Source: Vibrio sinaloensis (lineage in GTDB: Bacteria > Pseudomonadota > Gammaproteobacteria > Enterobacterales > Vibrionaceae). From it: a DNA stretch of 64,000 bases. Positions 53,905 through 64,000 of the stretch are shown one piece after another. The stretch is taken from contig NZ_JWLV01000012.1 in NCBI RefSeq assembly GCF_000808535.1, forward strand, positions 62,001 to 126,000. Reading direction: 5' to 3'. Made by a program: the position numbers and the translations under genes. Position 1 is the first letter of the stretch. Each line of letters begins with the position of its first letter. The notes under the pieces were generated by a model. The model saw only the letters and a program-made list of their open reading frames with translations, was not told where the DNA came from and made no database searches.

Positions 53905-56900
53905 TTAGTTAAATTCGAGTTCTACTTGGCCATTACCAAGCAGTTGTTTTAAATCATCTAATAATGCATCGCTTGGCGTAACTCGCCATTCGGTACCTAA
54001 CGTTAGACGCGCGCGCGCATCGCTCCGTTGGTAATATACATGAACAGGAACCGTTCCTGCCCGATGAGGCTCTAGTATTTTACTAAAGCGCTCAAAAAAC
54101 TGGCCATCGATTTGAGATTCTTCAATCGATACAGATAATCCACGCGCGTACTTTTCGCGAGCAGTGCCGAGATCCATGACCTCGCGCGCGGACATTTTAA
54201 GACCACCATTGAAATCATCAAAGCTGACCTGTCCAGAAACCACCAAAATTTTATCTTGTTCTAACAATTCAGCGTATTTATCCAACGCATCTGAGAACAA
54301 CATCACTTCCATACGTCCACTGCGATCGTCGAGTGTCATCAAGCCGATGCGTGTACCGCGTTTCGTGGTCATGACGCGAGCTGCAATCACTAGCCCTGAG
54401 ACAGTCACACTTTGGTCACGACGAGTTGGCGTCGCGTCTTTTAGTCGACAACTGGTGTACTTACCAAGTTCCTTCAAATAGGCATTTATTGGGTGCCCGG
54501 TCAAATAAAGGCCGAGTGTTGTCCGCTCTCCCTCTAACCATACCTTCTCAGGCCACGGCGCAACTTTGGTGTATTTGTTTTCTACCTCTTCTGGCGCTTC
54601 CGTCAATACGCCAAACAGATCGCTCTGACCAAATGCTTCCGCTTGGTGATGTTGGCTGGCTGCTTTAACCGCGTCATCGAGTGAAGCCATCATGGCTGCT
54701 CGATGAGGGCCCAGTCGATCTAAAGCTCCGGCATAGATAAGCTTCTCTATGACGCGTTTATTGACCTTTTTCAAATCGATGCGAGCACAGAAGTCAAACA
54801 AGTCTTTGAAGTGACCATCTCGGTTGCGCGATTCCAAAATCGCCTCGATAGGGCCTTCACCGACACCTTTAATCGCACCGATGCCATAAACAATTGCGCC
54901 ATCTTCATCTACGTTGAAGCGATACAAGCCAGAGTTTATATCCGGCGGCAACACTTTCAGCTTCATGCGCAGACATTCGTCTACAAGACCAACCACTTTT
55001 TCGGTGTTATCCATATCCGCGGTCATTACCGCAGCCATAAACTCCGCAGGATAGTGTGTTTTGAGCCACAAGGTTTGATATGAAACCAGGGCGTATGCCG
55101 CTGAGTGAGATTTGTTAAAGCCGTAGCCCGCAAATTTCTCTACCAAGTCGAAGATCTTCATCGCGAGTTCGCCATCGACACCATTGGCAATCGCGCCCTC
55201 TTCGAACGTGGCACGCTGTTTGGCCATCTCTTCCGGTTTTTTCTTACCCATAGCACGACGAAGCATATCCGCGCCACCAAGGGTATACCCAGAAAGCACC
55301 TGCGCTATCTGCATGACCTGTTCTTGATACAAGATAATGCCGTAAGTCGGATCGAGGATCTCTTTGAGCGACTCGTGCTGCCACTTTTCATCAGGATAGG
55401 AAATTGCTTCTCGGCCATGTTTACGGTCGATAAAGTTGTCTACCATGCCTGATTGCAGCGGCCCCGGACGGAACAAAGCTACCAGTGCGATAATGTCTTC
55501 GAAACAGTCGGGTTGAAGGCGTTTGATTAGCTCTTTCATACCACGGGATTCAAGCTGGAACACCGCGGTAGTTTCAGAGTTTTGCAGTAAGTTAAACGAC
55601 GCTTGGTCATCAAGCGGTATCGACTCAATCGCGACGGGGGCTTTACCCTCTTTGGCTAAGCGAGGGTTAATCAACCCTAGTGCCCAGTCAATGATGGTTA
55701 GGGTACGCAGCCCCAAGAAGTCAAACTTAACCAGACCCGCGGTTTCCACGTCATTCTTATCGAACTGAGTGACGGGGAAATGGCCTTCTGCATCCGCGTA
55801 GATCGGCGCAAAATCGGTGATCGTGGTTGGTGAAATTACAACACCACCCGCGTGTTTACCCGCGTTACGTGTACAGCCTTCTAGGATGCGACACATATCG
55901 ATGAGCTCTTTGACCTCTTCATCCGCATCATAAAGCTCTGGCAGTGCAGGCTCGGCTTTAAAGGCTTTCTCTAGCGTCATGCCAGGATCCGGCGGGACAA
56001 GTTTCGAAATGCGATCAACGAAACCAAACGGATGGCCAAGCACACGACCCACATCGCGTATTACCGCTTTCGCCGCCATGGTACCAAAGGTGATGATCTG
56101 CGATACCGCATCGCGACCATACATTTCTGCTACGTGGTCAATCACTTGGTCACGCTTGTCCATACAGAAGTCGACATCAAAGTCGGGCATCGAAACACGT
56201 TCTGGGTTCAAGAAACGTTCGAAGAGTAAGTCGTACTCGAGCGGGTCCAAATCTGTGATTTTCAGCGCATACGCTACCAATGAACCGGCACCCGAACCAC
56301 GCCCCGGACCAACAGGAATGTCATTGTCTTTCGACCACTGGATGAACTCCATTACGATCAAAAAGTAACCGGGGAAACCCATGTTGTTGATAACTTCGAG
56401 TTCGATCTTCAATCGCTCATCATATTCAGGGCGACGCTCAGCACGAACTTTCGGATCGGGGAATAAGAACTCAAGACGTTCTTCGAGCCCCTCTTCCGAT
56501 TTCATGACCAAAAATTCCGTTTCTTCCATGCCTTCTGTTGGGAACGCGGGTAGGAAGTATTCTCCAAGACGCACGGTGACGTTACAGCGCTTAGCAATTT
56601 CGACGCTGTTTTCTAGCGCTTCGGGAATGTCAGCAAACAACTCACACATTTCTTCTTCAGTGCGTAAATATTGCTGAGGGCTGTAGTTCTTCGGTCGACG
56701 TGGATCTTCTAAGGTATAGCCGTCATGAATCGCCACTCGAATCTCGTGCGCATCAAACAGGGTTTCGTCAAGAAAGACGACATCGTTTGTCGCAACCACT
56801 GGCAATTCAAACTGCTCAGCGAATTCGAGTGCAAAATGGAGGTAGCTCTCTTCGTCGGCGCGTCCAGTTCTAGTCAGCTCAAGATAAAAGCGGTCGGCAA

Positions 56901-57384
56901 AGTGAGTCTGGTAAAACTCTGCGCACTCTTGAGCCGTTTTTTGGTTGCCCTTGAGAAGCGCTTTACCAATTTCACCGCTTTTACCACCAGAGAGCAAAAT
57001 CAAGCCCTCGGACAGCTCCACCAGCCACTCTTTGTCAATGACTGGCTGATGCTGAACGTGACCACGAAGGTACGCTTTTGAGATCAGTAACGTTAGGTTT
57101 TTATAGCCAGTATTGTCTGCGGCCAACACCGTTAATTTGGTGAGTTCATCACCAAACGCTGCTGATTGCATGGCAAAATCGGCACCAATGATCGGCTTGA
57201 TACCACAACCATGAGCGGTACCATAAAACTTCACCAAACCACATAAGTTAGTGAAATCGGTAAGTGCCATTGCAGGCATTCCCAACTCTGCCACTTTCTT
57301 AACCAGAGGTGGCACTTTGGAAAGGCCATCGACCATGGAGAAGTCACTGTGAACTCGAAGGTGGACAAACTTAGGATCTGACAT
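53905..57384 (-). CDS. dnaE: DNA polymerase III alpha subunit
   Basis: Replicative DNA polymerase catalytic subunit, 1159 residues (E. coli 1160). An N-terminal PHP domain ([32 protein letters not shown]) is followed by the Pol beta-like palm with the catalytic Asp pair in [13 protein letters not shown] near residue 400 and [16 protein letters not shown] before it. [20 protein letters not shown] and the helix-hairpin-helix region follow; an internal beta-clamp motif FGQSDLFG is near residue 920, then an OB-fold ([17 protein letters not shown]). Between rnhB and accA, as usual. Confidence 0.98.
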   Translation of the reverse strand: MSDPKFVHLRVHSDFSMVDGLSKVPPLVKKVAELGMPAMALTDFTNLCGLVKFYGTAHGCGIKPIIGADFAMQSAAFGDELTKLTVLAADNTGYKNLTLLISKAYLRGHVQHQPVIDKEWLVELSEGLILLSGGKSGEIGKALLKGNQKTAQECAEFYQTHFADRFYLELTRTGRADEESYLHFALEFAEQFELPVVATNDVVFLDETLFDAHEIRVAIHDGYTLEDPRRPKNYSPQQYLRTEEEMCELFADIPEALENSVEIAKRCNVTVRLGEYFLPAFPTEGMEETEFLVMKSEEGLEERLEFLFPDPKVRAERRPEYDERLKIELEVINNMGFPGYFLIVMEFIQWSKDNDIPVGPGRGSGAGSLVAYALKITDLDPLEYDLLFERFLNPERVSMPDFDVDFCMDKRDQVIDHVAEMYGRDAVSQIITFGTMAAKAVIRDVGRVLGHPFGFVDRISKLVPPDPGMTLEKAFKAEPALPELYDADEEVKELIDMCRILEGCTRNAGKHAGGVVISPTTITDFAPIYADAEGHFPVTQFDKNDVETAGLVKFDFLGLRTLTIIDWALGLINPRLAKEGKAPVAIESIPLDDQASFNLLQNSETTAVFQLESRGMKELIKRLQPDCFEDIIALVALFRPGPLQSGMVDNFIDRKHGREAISYPDEKWQHESLKEILDPTYGIILYQEQVMQIAQVLSGYTLGGADMLRRAMGKKKPEEMAKQRATFEEGAIANGVDGELAMKIFDLVEKFAGYGFNKSHSAAYALVSYQTLWLKTHYPAEFMAAVMTADMDNTEKVVGLVDECLRMKLKVLPPDINSGLYRFNVDEDGAIVYGIGAIKGVGEGPIEAILESRNRDGHFKDLFDFCARIDLKKVNKRVIEKLIYAGALDRLGPHRAAMMASLDDAVKAASQHHQAEAFGQSDLFGVLTEAPEEVENKYTKVAPWPEKVWLEGERTTLGLYLTGHPINAYLKELGKYTSCRLKDATPTRRDQSVTVSGLVIAARVMTTKRGTRIGLMTLDDRSGRMEVMLFSDALDKYAELLEQDKILVVSGQVSFDDFNGGLKMSAREVMDLGTAREKYARGLSVSIEESQIDGQFFERFSKILEPHRAGTVPVHVYYQRSDARARLTLGTEWRVTPSDALLDDLKQLLGNGQVELEFN

Positions 57385-57475
57385 GAATAGTTCCGCAAAT
57401 AGTACTTAATCGGAAAGGAATGGGGGTATTTTACGTGATAGTAATACGTGAATACACCCCATAATATTCGGGTTT

Positions 57476-58093
57476 CTAATCTAACCCGAGCGCTTTCTTC
57501 ACTGGTTTGAAGCTTTTACGATGTTGGTCAATCACACCATGTGCTTCAATCGCTTCAAAATGCGCCTTAGTTGGATAACCTTTGTGCTTAGCAAAGCCAA
57601 ACTCTGGATGTAACTTATCGAGCTCTTCCATCTCTTGGTCTCGGACAACTTTCGCAATGATGGATGCTGCACTGATCTCAGCAACGCGCAAGTCCCCCTT
57701 AACCACCGCTTGAGCATCCATTGGCAACGCGGGGCAGCGGTTGCCATCGATCAGTGCTAAATCTGGTTGTACTTTTAACCCTGCGATCGCTCGCTGCATC
57801 GCTACCATAGTCGCCTGCAAGATGTTCATTTCATCAATCTCCGCAGGAGTGCAACGTCCAACGGACCAAGCGAGCGCTTTCTCTTGGATTTCAGGCAGCA
57901 GCGCTAAACGTTTTTTCTCTGAGAGCTTTTTGGAGTCGTTCAAACCTTCAATCGGATTGTTGGGGTCTAAGATCACAGCGGCCGTAACCACGTCGCCCAC
58001 CAACGGCCCTCGACCGACTTCATCCACCCCAGCCACATGTTGATAACCTTGCGGGTACTCAAACGGCGGAAGTTCTTGTTTTTCTTTTGCCAT
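57476..58093 (-). CDS. rnhB: Ribonuclease HII
   Basis: Removes ribonucleotides embedded in DNA. The GRG loop and first acidic pair are in [16 protein letters not shown] (Asp and Glu at about residues 24-25), then [20 protein letters not shown] and the later Asp in [13 protein letters not shown]; the C-terminal [18 protein letters not shown] is the substrate-handling part. 205 residues. Six bases downstream of lpxB and 90 upstream of dnaE; expressed with both. Confidence 0.96.
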   Translation of the reverse strand: MAKEKQELPPFEYPQGYQHVAGVDEVGRGPLVGDVVTAAVILDPNNPIEGLNDSKKLSEKKRLALLPEIQEKALAWSVGRCTPAEIDEMNILQATMVAMQRAIAGLKVQPDLALIDGNRCPALPMDAQAVVKGDLRVAEISAASIIAKVVRDQEMEELDKLHPEFGFAKHKGYPTKAHFEAIEAHGVIDQHRKSFKPVKKALGLD

Positions 58094-58098
58094 AGTAT

Positions 58099-59241
58099 CT
58101 ATTTCTTACCAATTAATGCCAGAACTGCATTCGCAGCTTGGGTATCCGCATCTTTGCGAATCCAGTGATGCATCTCTGTAAACTTGTCGATCATCTGCTG
58201 ACCATCACTGCCTAGCAAACGCTCAACTTCGGGCGCCAAATTATCAGGAGTGCACTCTTCCAATAAATACTCTTTGACGATCTCTTGCTCAGCCAGAATG
58301 TTTGGCAGTGATACATAATCTGTTTTCACTAGGCGACGAGCGATAAACGCGGTGATGGCGTTTACCTTATATCCAACCACCATAGGGCGCTTGATCAGCA
58401 TGCATTCTAGAGCAACAGTCCCCGAGGCAAGCAATACTGCATCAGCTGCTGTAATAACATTGCGCGCAGTATCATCGACCAAGATAAAATCAAGCTCAGG
58501 AGCAAACTCTTGCCAAGCTTGTTCAAATTGCTCTCGGCGCTTCTGGTTTACCAACGCCACCACAAATCCTAAGTCAGGATGCGTTTTGTGTAGCCTTTTA
58601 CAGGTTTCAATAAATGGTTGGGAGAGCATTTTTAGCTCACTGCCGCGGCTTCCGGGTAGAACCGCAAGCCACTTCTTATCTTGCTCAAGACCTAATAGTT
58701 CTCGAGCAGGTGCTTTCTCTGAAACCAACGGAATGGCATCAGCCAGTGTATGGCCAATAAACTCGCAAGGCACATTGAACTTGTCGTAAAACGCTTTCTC
58801 AAAGGGCAAGAATGCTAACACTAAGTTGGTTGCGGCTTCGATTTTAAAGATGCGCTTTTGACGCCAAGCCCATACGGATGGACTAACATAGTGGACCGTC
58901 TTGATGCCAGCTTGTTTCAGGTCCAACTCTAGACGTAAGTTGAAATCAGGCGCATCGATACCAACAAAAACATCAGGTGGATTGTCAGTAAAATACTTCA
59001 CCAGTTGCGCCTTTACTTTGAGTAAACGCGGTAATCGGCCAAGTACCTCAACTAATCCCATGACAGCGAGTTCTTCCATGTCAAACAGAGATTCACAGCC
59101 TAGCGCTTTCATCTTGGGTCCGCCAATACCGACAAACTCGGCGTCAGGGTATTGCGCTTTGACCGCTTTGATAAAGCCTTCCCCGAGCGTGTCACCTGAC
59201 AACTCCCCCACAACAATGCCAATTCTGAGTGGTTTTTCCAT
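58099..59241 (-). CDS. lpxB: Lipid-A-disaccharide synthase
   Basis: GT19 glycosyltransferase that joins UDP-diacylglucosamine and lipid X into the lipid A disaccharide at the inner membrane. Conserved segments: [18 protein letters not shown] near the N-terminus, [65 protein letters not shown]. Start at 59241 ([12 protein letters not shown]) after AGTGAG; 11 codons of open frame upstream have no support. 380 residues. lpxA and lpxB are separated by a terminator-like hairpin. Confidence 0.96.
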   Translation of the reverse strand: MEKPLRIGIVVGELSGDTLGEGFIKAVKAQYPDAEFVGIGGPKMKALGCESLFDMEELAVMGLVEVLGRLPRLLKVKAQLVKYFTDNPPDVFVGIDAPDFNLRLELDLKQAGIKTVHYVSPSVWAWRQKRIFKIEAATNLVLAFLPFEKAFYDKFNVPCEFIGHTLADAIPLVSEKAPARELLGLEQDKKWLAVLPGSRGSELKMLSQPFIETCKRLHKTHPDLGFVVALVNQKRREQFEQAWQEFAPELDFILVDDTARNVITAADAVLLASGTVALECMLIKRPMVVGYKVNAITAFIARRLVKTDYVSLPNILAEQEIVKEYLLEECTPDNLAPEVERLLGSDGQQMIDKFTEMHHWIRKDADTQAANAVLALIGKK

Positions 59242-59261
59242 TTTACTCACTTTATAAACGC

Positions 59262-59294
59262 AAAAAGACCGCAACCGATGGCTGCGATCTTTTT
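59262..59294 (-). terminator. Intercistronic terminator-like hairpin between lpxA and lpxB
   Basis: In the - strand RNA, GAUCGCA and UGCGGUC pair (one U.G) around a 9-base loop, with A and U runs on either side (AAAAA...UUUUU), 18 bases after the lpxA stop. On the + strand there is a C.A mismatch. It would reduce lpxB relative to lpxA. Confidence 0.5.
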
Positions 59295-59312
59295 AATTAA
59301 TCATGGGATGGC

Positions 59313-60101
59313 TTAGCGAATAACGCCACGCTCAGAGGTTTCCACAAACTCAATAAAGTGCTTAATTGATGGCCAATCTTTTGCCATTTCTTCGAGCACT
59401 TCTTTCGCTTCTGCTTGGGTTTTACCAGAGCGATAGAACTCTTTGTACGCATTACGCAGCGCTCTTAGCTCTGCTTTTTCAAAGCCATTACGCTGTAAGC
59501 CAACAAGGTTTAAGCCAAACGGTGTCGCGTGGTTGCCTTGCGCAAGAACGTACGGTGGAACATCTTTAACCACAGCAGAACAACCACCAATGTAGCTGTA
59601 CGCACCGACTTTACAGAACGGGTGAATCGCAGACAAAGCCATGACCCCTGCGTAATCTTCCACTGTAACGTGTCCACCAAGAATAGCGTTATTACCCACG
59701 TGCGTATGGTTTCCTACGATCACATCATGCGCGATGTGTGCGTTGACGCAAAGAAGGTTGTCATCACCGATAACGGTTGTTGCCTTATCTTGCGCTGTGC
59801 CTCGGTGGATTTGTACCGCTTCACGTATGACGTTACGGTCACCAATTACAACTGTCGTGGCTTCACCACCGTATTTCTTGTCTTGGTTCTCTTCACCAAT
59901 GACCGCATGTGGGAAAATACGGTTATCTTTGCCAATGGTTGTATGGCCTTTGATCACAACGTGAGACATCACTTCAGTCCCTTCACCAATCTCAATATTA
60001 CCTGAGATGTAAGTAAACGGACCGACGGTCACGTTGGCTGCAATTTTTACCTCACCCTCAATAACAACCGAAGGATGGATTTGAGCAGTTTCGTGAATCA
60101 T
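59313..60101 (-). CDS. lpxA: UDP-N-acetylglucosamine O-acyltransferase
   Basis: First enzyme of lipid A synthesis: adds hydroxymyristate to UDP-GlcNAc. A left-handed parallel beta-helix built of hexapeptide repeats (IHETAQIHPSVVIEGEV, then repeats such as VTVGPFTY, VMSHVVIKGHTTIG). The catalytic His is in NAHIAHDVIVGNHTHVGNN (about residues 118-136). C-terminal helical domain YKEFYRSGKTQAEAKE. 262 residues. One base separates it from fabZ. Confidence 0.97.
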   Translation of the reverse strand: MIHETAQIHPSVVIEGEVKIAANVTVGPFTYISGNIEIGEGTEVMSHVVIKGHTTIGKDNRIFPHAVIGEENQDKKYGGEATTVVIGDRNVIREAVQIHRGTAQDKATTVIGDDNLLCVNAHIAHDVIVGNHTHVGNNAILGGHVTVEDYAGVMALSAIHPFCKVGAYSYIGGCSAVVKDVPPYVLAQGNHATPFGLNLVGLQRNGFEKAELRALRNAYKEFYRSGKTQAEAKEVLEEMAKDWPSIKHFIEFVETSERGVIR

Positions 60102-60102
60102 A

Positions 60103-60561
60103 TTAAAACTCTCGACGGGCGCACTTCAGCTCTGCTGAACATACGACTTCGCCGTCGACTTTTGCAACACCGTTAAACGCTGCAATACCGCGACGCTCTT
60201 TAACAAACTCAACTTCTATAACCAATTGGTCACCTGGTACAACTGGTTTGCGGAACTTTGCTTTGTCAACGCTAGCAAAGTAGTACAGTTCATTTTCAGA
60301 TGGCGCGCCAAATGATTTAAATGCCAACAGGCCCGTCGCCTGAGCCATTGCTTCAAGGATCAACACACCAGGAAATACAGGTAGTTGTGGGAAATGACCT
60401 GTAAACTGAGGTTCATTCACTGAAACGTTTTTAATCGCCGTTAAGTACTTCTCTTCTTGATAGTCAGTCACACGATCAATCAGTAAGAATGGGTAGCGAT
60501 GAGGGAGTAATTCCTGAATTTCAGTGATGTTCATCGTTTTCTTTTCAGTAGTCAAAGTCAT
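60103..60561 (-). CDS. fabZ: 3-hydroxyacyl-ACP dehydratase FabZ
   Basis: Dehydrates beta-hydroxyacyl-ACP in fatty-acid elongation; beside the lpx genes it competes for the hydroxymyristoyl-ACP pool used by LpxA and LpxD. Hot-dog fold with catalytic His in [26 protein letters not shown] and the Glu in the same segment. I place the start at 60561 ([21 protein letters not shown]), preceded by AGGAAT; the frame opens 13 codons earlier without a site. 152 residues. Confidence 0.96.
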   Translation of the reverse strand: MTLTTEKKTMNITEIQELLPHRYPFLLIDRVTDYQEEKYLTAIKNVSVNEPQFTGHFPQLPVFPGVLILEAMAQATGLLAFKSFGAPSENELYYFASVDKAKFRKPVVPGDQLVIEVEFVKERRGIAAFNGVAKVDGEVVCSAELKCARREF

Positions 60562-60608
60562 ATTCCTATATCGAATGCTAAATATGTTTTCGGCTGGCAT
60601 TATAGACG

Positions 60609-60637
60609 AAAAAGACTCGCAATTCGCGAGCCTTTTT
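60609..60637 (-). terminator. Intercistronic terminator-like hairpin between lpxD and fabZ
   Basis: In the - strand RNA, AAAAAGGCUCGC-GAAUU-GCGAGUCUUUUU pairs fully with one G.U; on the + strand this is an A.C mismatch. It is followed by a run of U within the stem end. Suggests partial termination after lpxD. Confidence 0.55.
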
Positions 60638-60651
60638 GATCAAGACTGGAA

Positions 60652-61683
60652 TCAAGAATCCGAGTCTTGTTCTAACTGCTTTTCAACCGCTTTAAGACGC
60701 TTGTTCATTTCATCAATACGATGAACGCGAGTCGCGGTTTTACGCCACTCTTTATTCGGCTGTAATGGGATCCCAGAGGAGTACATACCTTTTTCTGAGA
60801 TACCACGCATGACCATGCCCATACCAGTAATAGTCACGCCATCAACGATCTCAATATGACCGTTAATAACCGTACCACCGCCAATGATACAGTATTTGCC
60901 GATCTTAGTACTGCCAGCAACAATCGTACCACCAGCCATAGCTGTACCATATCCGATCTGTACATTGTGAGCGATTTGCATCTGGTTATCTATGATAACG
61001 TTATCTTCAATAATGGTATCTTCGAGCGCGCCACGGTCAATCGTCGTACAAGAACCAATCTCTACACGATTACCAATAATGACCGAGCCAAGTTGTGGAA
61101 TTTTAATCCATTCGCCTTTCTCGTTGGCATAACCAAAGCCATCAGAGCCAATCACTGTATTTGCTTGAACTAAACAATCATCCCCTAATACCACGTCATG
61201 ATAAATGCTGACATTCGACCATAACTTGGTATTAGCGCCAATTTTCGCATTTTTGCCAATAAAGCAGCCCGCACCGATCACCGCGTTGTCTCCGAGCTCT
61301 ACTCCAGACTCAATCACGGCGTTTGCGCCAACGGAGACATTATCACCCAATTTAGCATCATCAGCGATCACCGCTGAAGGCGCAATTGAGGTTGCCGGTG
61401 AAGGTGTAGTGTCGAGAGCTTGTGCCACTTTAGCAAAAGCGACGTAAGGGTCATCGACCACAAGTACATTACCACCACACGCTTCGCGTTGAGCTTCTTT
61501 TACCATCACCACCGTCGCTTGACAGTCAGCAAGGTGCTTAGCGTATTTAGGATTAGACAGGAAAGTAACGTCACCTTCCTGTGCTTTGTCCATTGGTGCA
61601 ACCATGGTGACCATTGCACTTGCATCACCATGGAGCTCTCCCCCAGTAATAGTTGCCAAATCGGCTAAAGAGATTGCTGTCAT
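60652..61683 (-). CDS. lpxD: UDP-3-O-acylglucosamine N-acyltransferase
   Basis: Third acyl-transfer step of lipid A synthesis. N-terminal uridine-binding domain ([34 protein letters not shown]) and a hexapeptide-repeat beta-helix ([32 protein letters not shown]). The catalytic His is in [20 protein letters not shown]. The C-terminal helix is [19 protein letters not shown]. 343 residues. Six bases from skp. Confidence 0.96.
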   Translation of the reverse strand: MTAISLADLATITGGELHGDASAMVTMVAPMDKAQEGDVTFLSNPKYAKHLADCQATVVMVKEAQREACGGNVLVVDDPYVAFAKVAQALDTTPSPATSIAPSAVIADDAKLGDNVSVGANAVIESGVELGDNAVIGAGCFIGKNAKIGANTKLWSNVSIYHDVVLGDDCLVQANTVIGSDGFGYANEKGEWIKIPQLGSVIIGNRVEIGSCTTIDRGALEDTIIEDNVIIDNQMQIAHNVQIGYGTAMAGGTIVAGSTKIGKYCIIGGGTVINGHIEIVDGVTITGMGMVMRGISEKGMYSSGIPLQPNKEWRKTATRVHRIDEMNKRLKAVEKQLEQDSDS

Positions 61684-61689
61684 AAACGA

Positions 61690-62199
61690 TTATTTTAGTT
61701 GTTTGATTACTTTTTCTGAAATGTTGTACTCAGGCTTGCCGTACTGCATGGTCTGGATATCAACAATAATGTCATAACCTTCTTTCTCAGCGACTTTCTT
61801 CACTGCATCCTGAATAACTTTAAATAGCTTTTGCTTCTCTTGCGCTTCACGACGCGCTGACGCTTGCTCTAGAGCCTGAGCTTTGATTTTGTATTTGCTG
61901 TCTAGCTGACCGATTTCAATACGTAGTTTCTCAACTTCATCTTGACCTAATAACTCGCCATCACGCTTTAGCTTTTCGATCTTCGTTTTTGCTTCTGCTT
62001 GAATAGACTTTAGCTCATCAGCCTTGTCTTTAAACTCTTCCTGCATCTTTTGCAGGACAACTTCACGTTGTGGTAGTGCTTGGAACACTTGAGCGGTATT
62101 TACATAGCCTACTTTTTGCGCAGCTTCTGCCGCGTGAGCAAATAGAGAAGACGTCATTACTAATAGGCCAATACCAGCCGCTTTAATTGTTTTATTCAC
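61690..62199 (-). CDS. skp: Periplasmic chaperone Skp (OmpH)
   Basis: Trimeric chaperone that carries unfolded outer-membrane proteins to the BAM complex. The start codon is GTG at 62199, preceded by AAAGGAAATTATAAA, giving MNKTIKAAGIGLLVMTSSLF as signal peptide, cleaved near AHA-AEA. The mature part is the long coiled-coil tentacle (VLQKMQEEFKDKADELKSIQ, EKLKRDGELLGQDEVEKL) with the C-terminal YDIIVDIQTMQYGKPEYNIS. 169 residues. An upstream in-frame extension overlaps bamA and is rejected. Directly downstream of bamA, as usual. Confidence 0.95.
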   Translation of the reverse strand: MNKTIKAAGIGLLVMTSSLFAHAAEAAQKVGYVNTAQVFQALPQREVVLQKMQEEFKDKADELKSIQAEAKTKIEKLKRDGELLGQDEVEKLRIEIGQLDSKYKIKAQALEQASARREAQEKQKLFKVIQDAVKKVAEKEGYDIIVDIQTMQYGKPEYNISEKVIKQLK

Positions 62200-62218
62200 T
62201 TTATAATTTCCTTTCAAA

Positions 62219-64000
62219 TTAGAAGGTTCTGCCGATGGTGAAAGTGAAGAATTCTTCATCATCACCTTCGTAAATTGTAATCGGTTTCGCCACTGAGAAG
62301 ACCAAAGGCCCCATTGGTGACATCCATTGCAACGCCACACCGTATGATGCGCGGTAGTTGGTTGGATCCGAGTAGTCCATGTAGTAACGATCTGTGATCG
62401 TCTCATCATAGACGAATTCTGTGTCCCAAACGCTTGCCGCATCAAGGAACATACTGGTGCGGATTTGGTTACGCACTTCATCCGATGCAAAAGGCGTTGG
62501 CACAATCAGCTCAAGACTCGCCAGAGCAACCGCATTACCACCTACAGAGTCATCGGTCGAGTTGACACACGATGAGCTACTACAGAACGATGGATTGCTG
62601 TTTATTGTGTACACCGCTTTTGGTCCCGCGGTATTCGATCTAAAGCCACGAAGAGAGGTGAAACCACCGGCGTAGTAGTTTTCGTAGAATGGGAACAAGT
62701 TGTCGTTACCATCCGTTTGGCCGTAACCATTACCGTAACCTAAGCGACCACGCATAAGTAACGTGAATTCGTGCTTTTTGGTCAACGGAATGTACTGTCT
62801 AACGTCATACTGTAGCTTGAAGTACTGAGCGTCTGAGCTCGGTACTGTTGCCTTAGCAAATGCACGTTGGTAGTTACCCGCCGTTGGGAAATAGCCTCGG
62901 TTAAGGTTGTTTCGTGTCCAAGACGCATTCAAGTCAAAGTCATTGGTGATGATGTCACCATCTGGCTGATTAATACTTTGAGCAAACAGCTGCGCTTGGT
63001 CATAAGTCGGCACGTTACCAATCTTGTTGTGGGTGTAACCCACACCAAACTCAAAGCGATTCAACTCATCGAATGGGAAGCCCCATGTTAAACTAGCACC
63101 GTAACTTTCGTTGGTGTAGTCAACGATACCTGCTTCTTTCGCTTCAAACTGGTTGTAGAAGATCTTACCGCCAAGACTGACACCATCAAGGTTCCAGTAA
63201 GGGTCACGATAGTCCAAACTCACGTTCTTTTGGTAGTCGTTCATCATCGCGTTAATACCAACACGATTACCAGTACCAATAAAGTTGTCCTGCTGCAATC
63301 CAACCTGGAAACTCACGCCAGATTCTGTACCGTAGCCGATACCGAAGTTAACGCTGCCTGAGTTCGCCTCTTTTACGCTGTATACCAAATCCACTTGGTC
63401 TTCGCTGCCCGGAACACGCACAGTTTGTACATCAACCGTTTCAAAGAAACCGAGACGATTTAGTCGACTCTTACCAGTATCAATCGCCTTAGAGTTCAGC
63501 CAGCTGCCTTCCATCTGACGCATTTCTCGGCGCAGTACTTCATCTTTGGTCGAGTTGTTACCCACAAAACGGATATCTCGCACGTAAATACGTTTACCCG
63601 CTTCAATATTGACCACCAAAGAAACTTCTTGAGTCTCATCATCAAACTCAGAAATGGTGCGCACTTGAGGGTAAGCATAACCAGCTTCACCCAATAAACG
63701 TTTGACGTTCTCTTCTAAGCTCGTCACCGCTGAGCCGTTGTAGAGTTCACCCATCTCAAATGAAATGAGATCGTTAAGCTCGTCTTCACCAACAACACGA
63801 TCACCACGGAACTTCACGTCTTTGACCGAGTATGGCTGGCCTTCGTCCAAGCCTAAGGTAATGTAGACCCCTTTTTTGTCAGGGGAAATTGAGACTTGTG
63901 TAGAATCAACTTTAAATTTCAGGTAGCCACGGTCTAAGTAGTACGACTTAAGTGCTTCAATATCGCCAGCTAATACTTGCTTTTGGTATTTGTCATCGGA
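62219..64000 (-). CDS. bamA: Outer-membrane assembly factor BamA (N-terminal part beyond the window)
   Basis: Omp85 core of the BAM complex, inserting beta-barrel proteins in the outer membrane. The reading frame is open to base 64000, so about 594 codons of a protein usually near 800 residues are visible; roughly the first two POTRA domains lie outside. The visible part has later POTRA segments ([64 protein letters not shown]) and the 16-strand barrel, including the conserved [19 protein letters not shown] with the RGF motif in loop 6. It ends in F (FTIGRTF), the usual outer-membrane signal. First of the operon here. Confidence 0.96.
   Translation of the reverse strand, partial: SDDKYQKQVLAGDIEALKSYYLDRGYLKFKVDSTQVSISPDKKGVYITLGLDEGQPYSVKDVKFRGDRVVGEDELNDLISFEMGELYNGSAVTSLEENVKRLLGEAGYAYPQVRTISEFDDETQEVSLVVNIEAGKRIYVRDIRFVGNNSTKDEVLRREMRQMEGSWLNSKAIDTGKSRLNRLGFFETVDVQTVRVPGSEDQVDLVYSVKEANSGSVNFGIGYGTESGVSFQVGLQQDNFIGTGNRVGINAMMNDYQKNVSLDYRDPYWNLDGVSLGGKIFYNQFEAKEAGIVDYTNESYGASLTWGFPFDELNRFEFGVGYTHNKIGNVPTYDQAQLFAQSINQPDGDIITNDFDLNASWTRNNLNRGYFPTAGNYQRAFAKATVPSSDAQYFKLQYDVRQYIPLTKKHEFTLLMRGRLGYGNGYGQTDGNDNLFPFYENYYAGGFTSLRGFRSNTAGPKAVYTINSNPSFCSSSSCVNSTDDSVGGNAVALASLELIVPTPFASDEVRNQIRTSMFLDAASVWDTEFVYDETITDRYYMDYSDPTNYRASYGVALQWMSPMGPLVFSVAKPITIYEGDDEEFFTFTIGRTF

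Noticed and set aside
59529..60005. A 158-codon + strand frame antisense to lpxA.
   Set aside because: Shadow of the hexapeptide-repeat coding sequence; no ribosome-binding site and an implausible composition rich in Val, Asn, Cys and Tyr.
61690..62505. A 271-codon version of Skp starting inside bamA.
   Set aside because: The extra N-terminus is bamA read in another frame; the GTG at 62199 has a good ribosome-binding site and gives a proper signal peptide.

Overview
The window is a stretch of bacterial chromosome that looks like chromosome 1 of a Vibrio (Gammaproteobacteria, Vibrionaceae). The assignment rests on the protein sequences as I recognise them and on gene order: lnt-leuS-lptE-holA-rsfS-rlmH-mrdAB-rlpA-dacA-ybeD-lipBA; an RND pump beside the tre genes, gmhB and metNIQ; rpmE2/rpmJ2-trmO-proS; and bamA-skp-lpxD-fabZ-lpxAB-rnhB-dnaE-accA-tilS. 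No species is claimed. Both ends cut genes: lnt at the left edge (5' end missing) and bamA at the right edge (N-terminal part missing).

Layout. 1-17 kb: cell-envelope and housekeeping genes on the + strand (lipoprotein acylation, LPS assembly, clamp loading, ribosome silencing and methylation, the PBP2/RodA elongation machinery, RlpA, PBP5, lipoate synthesis), then glyA on the - strand with a perfect PurR-type operator, and a YitT-family membrane protein. 17-22.5 kb: an RND efflux pair and a tandem array of four tRNA-Tyr genes. 22.6-27 kb: trehalose phosphotransferase operon treB-treC with two operators and treR, then a MliC-like lysozyme-inhibitor lipoprotein. 27.4-33.4 kb: gmhB, the MetJ-type metNIQ methionine importer, an orphan solute-binding protein and an AbgT-family transporter. 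33.5-37.5 kb: the cysteine-poor paralogues of ribosomal proteins L31 and L36 (the 41-codon L36 gene is easily missed) under a promoter carrying side-by-side Zur and Fur boxes, then trmO, proS and a glutamine amidotransferase. 37.6-47.4 kb: gmhA, fadE with a FadR-like site, an accessory pair of DUF1566 (Lcl C-terminal-like) exported proteins, a TIGR03503-type membrane protein, dnaQ/rnhA, a methyltransferase and gloB. 47.5-51.5 kb: mltD, a YIP1-family membrane protein, an EEP-family hydrolase, glnB and a monohaem cytochrome c. 51.5-64 kb: a long - strand envelope and replication operon from bamA to tilS.

Most of the window is conserved core genome. I see no phage, transposon, CRISPR array, restriction or toxin-antitoxin system, and no gene cluster I would call a new defence or biosynthetic system. 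The best leads are regulatory and structural: the Zur+Fur promoter of rpmE2-rpmJ2, intrinsic terminators lying inside the 3' coding ends of convergent neighbours, strand-polarised (G.U wobble) hairpins inside the lpx operon, the near-identical tRNA-Tyr repeat array, and the DUF1566 pair of unknown role. All family assignments are by eye; no database search was run.
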